A stretch of 12,706 nt of DNA from assembly GCA_900557045.1 (NCBI GenBank), contig USQY01000050.1, positions 1 to 12,706 on the forward strand. The letters are read 5' to 3'. Shown piece by piece: positions 11,556 to 12,706 of the stretch. Below the pieces are notes generated by a model. It was given only the letters and a program-made list of their open reading frames with translations, did no database searches and was not told the origin of the DNA. The position numbers were made by a program, and so were the translations under genes. Position 1 is the stretch's first letter. The number at the start of each line of letters is the position of its first letter. This DNA comes from an uncultured Clostridium sp. Lineage in GTDB: Bacteria; Bacillota; Clostridia; TANB77; CAG-508.

Positions 11556-12706
11556 TTAATACTTTCTTCTCATTTTATCTAATGTTGAACTTATGTTTTT
11601 TGAAAATGAATCTTCAAACTTTTTATTTCTTTTTGAATAATCATTATAGTTTTTTTTGTTTTTTTTTGCATTGATTGTAGGGTATACCATATCACTTAAT
11701 TTATTTAATTTTGACATGAAATTTTTTGAATATCCTTTTGATGATATTTTACAGTTTACTAATCCTTCTAAATACTTTACATATACTTGATCCTCAAAAG
11801 GTAATGTTGTATATTTGATTGTATCCCTATCAAACAATTCTGTCATATATGTCATTGCTGGATCATTATATACAGACATTCCTCCTATTAAAATTTTATC
11901 TGTAATAGAATTAATTTTTATACTTTTATTTATTACTATTCTTAATTTATTTGTTTCCAATATACCTTTTACTTTTAAATCTCTTAAAAATGCCGTTAAA
12001 GGTTGTATTGTTAATACATCTAAACTCTGTACTAAATATATTTCTTGTGACGCCTTAAAATATCTAACATCTGTTTCAAAATCACAATCTAGTAATACTA
12101 TTGTATAATTTTCTAATAATGTTTGTATTATATTTGTCACATCATCTAAACTATCATCTTCACTTGGTAAAGCTGTAAATACTGTCAAATTTCTATTTAC
12201 TTTTACACCATCAGCTATTCCTGTTCTTAATTTTTCTAAACAATCATGAGCTTTTTCCCTTAATTCATCTTCATTATTAGTATATATATAATATGAATTT
12301 TTATTTTTAGTTAAGTCTAATATTGCTGTTCTTATTCCTTTGTTTGCATATAATTCTGCTAAATTATTTACAATAAAAGATGTTCCATTTTTTGTCGTTC
12401 CTACGAATGATACTATTTTTTGATCTGATGTTATTAAATTATCTGTATCTATATTATATGATGTATTTTTCTCTGTTTCTTGTAAGTCTTTTATACTGTT
12501 TGCTAAGTCATTATCATATCTATAATTTTTATTATTTATTTTTTTAAAAGAACCATTATGTTGTTTTTCTATGTTTTCTTCTACTTCTTCGTCATCTTCA
12601 TCTTCATCAAATCCTGGAAGGGTATCTTCTTCTACTTCTTCATCTTCATCATCAAATCCTGGAAGGGTATCTTCTTCTACTTCTTCATCTTCATCTTCAA
12701 ATCCTG
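11556..12706 (-). CDS. ParA/MinD-like ATPase homologue with degenerate P-loop and acidic repeats; 5' end beyond window
   Basis: The frame is open from the window edge to the stop at 11556, showing 382 residues. The visible N-terminus is two and a half copies of an acidic 15-residue repeat (GFDDEDEEVEEDTLP), then a flexible stretch to about residue 95. From VSFVGTTKNGTSFIVNNLAE (98-117) the sequence follows the ParA/MinD/CpaE fold: ILDLTKNKNSYY after the P-loop, YTIVLLDCDFETD as Walker B-like strand, then EIYLVQSLDVLTIQPLTAFL and KLRIVINK. The P-loop reads GTTKNGTS instead of GxxGxGK[ST], so the usual catalytic lysine is missing and nucleotide binding is doubtful. The tail from about 345 is basic. 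A TTG at 12188 is internal, not the start. It heads the cluster with the GAF protein, ireB and ruvX. Confidence 0.85.
   Translation of the reverse strand, partial: GFEDEDEEVEEDTLPGFDDEDEEVEEDTLPGFDEDEDDEEVEENIEKQHNGSFKKINNKNYRYDNDLANSIKDLQETEKNTSYNIDTDNLITSDQKIVSFVGTTKNGTSFIVNNLAELYANKGIRTAILDLTKNKNSYYIYTNNEDELREKAHDCLEKLRTGIADGVKVNRNLTVFTALPSEDDSLDDVTNIIQTLLENYTIVLLDCDFETDVRYFKASQEIYLVQSLDVLTIQPLTAFLRDLKVKGILETNKLRIVINKSIKINSITDKILIGGMSVYNDPAMTYMTELFDRDTIKYTTLPFEDQVYVKYLEGLVNCKISSKGYSKNFMSKLNKLSDMVYPTINAKKNKKNYNDYSKRNKKFEDSFSKNISSTLDKMRRKY
12609..12706 (-). repeat. 45-bp tandem repeat coding for acidic peptide GFDDEDEEVEEDTLP
   Basis: Units at 12609-12653 and 12654-12698 differ by a single base (A12651 versus T12696), and a third begins at 12699 and runs off the window. 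The preceding stretch 12567-12608 is a diverged copy. Near identity at DNA level suggests recent unit duplication, so copy number may vary between strains. Confidence 0.92.

Noticed and set aside
11556..12188. Start of the ParA-like gene at the TTG at 12188
   Set aside because: The frame continues upstream without a stop through a P-loop region and acidic repeats to the window edge, and no ribosome site precedes 12188.

Overview
The window is very AT-rich and reads like a low-GC Firmicutes chromosome, most likely an anaerobic clostridial lineage. Support comes from strong AGGAGG-type ribosome sites, sigma-A promoters, the ireB-ruvX-DUF1292 neighbourhood typical of Bacilli and Clostridia, and TGA used as a stop (end of ruvX), which argues against a Mollicutes code. 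Every confident gene is on the minus strand, so the window runs backwards relative to transcription. There is no rRNA, tRNA, CRISPR array, integrase or transposase.

In the order of transcription (high to low coordinates): (1) 12706-9736 is an apparent operon of a ParA/MinD-like protein with acidic tandem repeats and a degenerate P-loop (cut by the window edge), a membrane-anchored GAF plus degenerate-GGDEF protein, ireB and ruvX. (2) 9537-9226 is a DUF1292 (YrzB-type) gene with its own extended -10 promoter and a good terminator. (3) 9178-8743 is a control region without a convincing gene. It holds a perfect 33-bp inverted repeat around an 88-nt G-rich loop that is far richer in G+C than its surroundings. 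It also holds an exact Rex-type operator between a minus-strand promoter for the transporter genes and a possible plus-strand promoter firing into the hairpin. (4) 8742-4599 is a translationally coupled pair encoding a heterodimeric ABC exporter with one degenerate and one consensus ATP site; the first subunit has an unusually large predicted extracellular loop. (5) 4386-2341 is recG. (6) 2087-1134 is an unrecognised 317-residue protein with a near-consensus promoter and phased A/T tracts upstream. (7) 961-1 is the 5' nuclease part of polA, whose promoter is folded into the preceding terminator hairpin.

Two DNA-repair genes (polA, recG) flank the orphan gene, and ruvX is also in DNA/RNA metabolism, but each transcription unit seems to have its own promoter. 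The most unusual material is the 8822-9178 control region (hairpin element, Rex-like site, divergent promoters) and the pairing of two catalytically degenerate proteins (pseudo-P-loop ATPase and pseudo-GGDEF) directly upstream of ireB, a substrate of the PASTA-kinase pathway.
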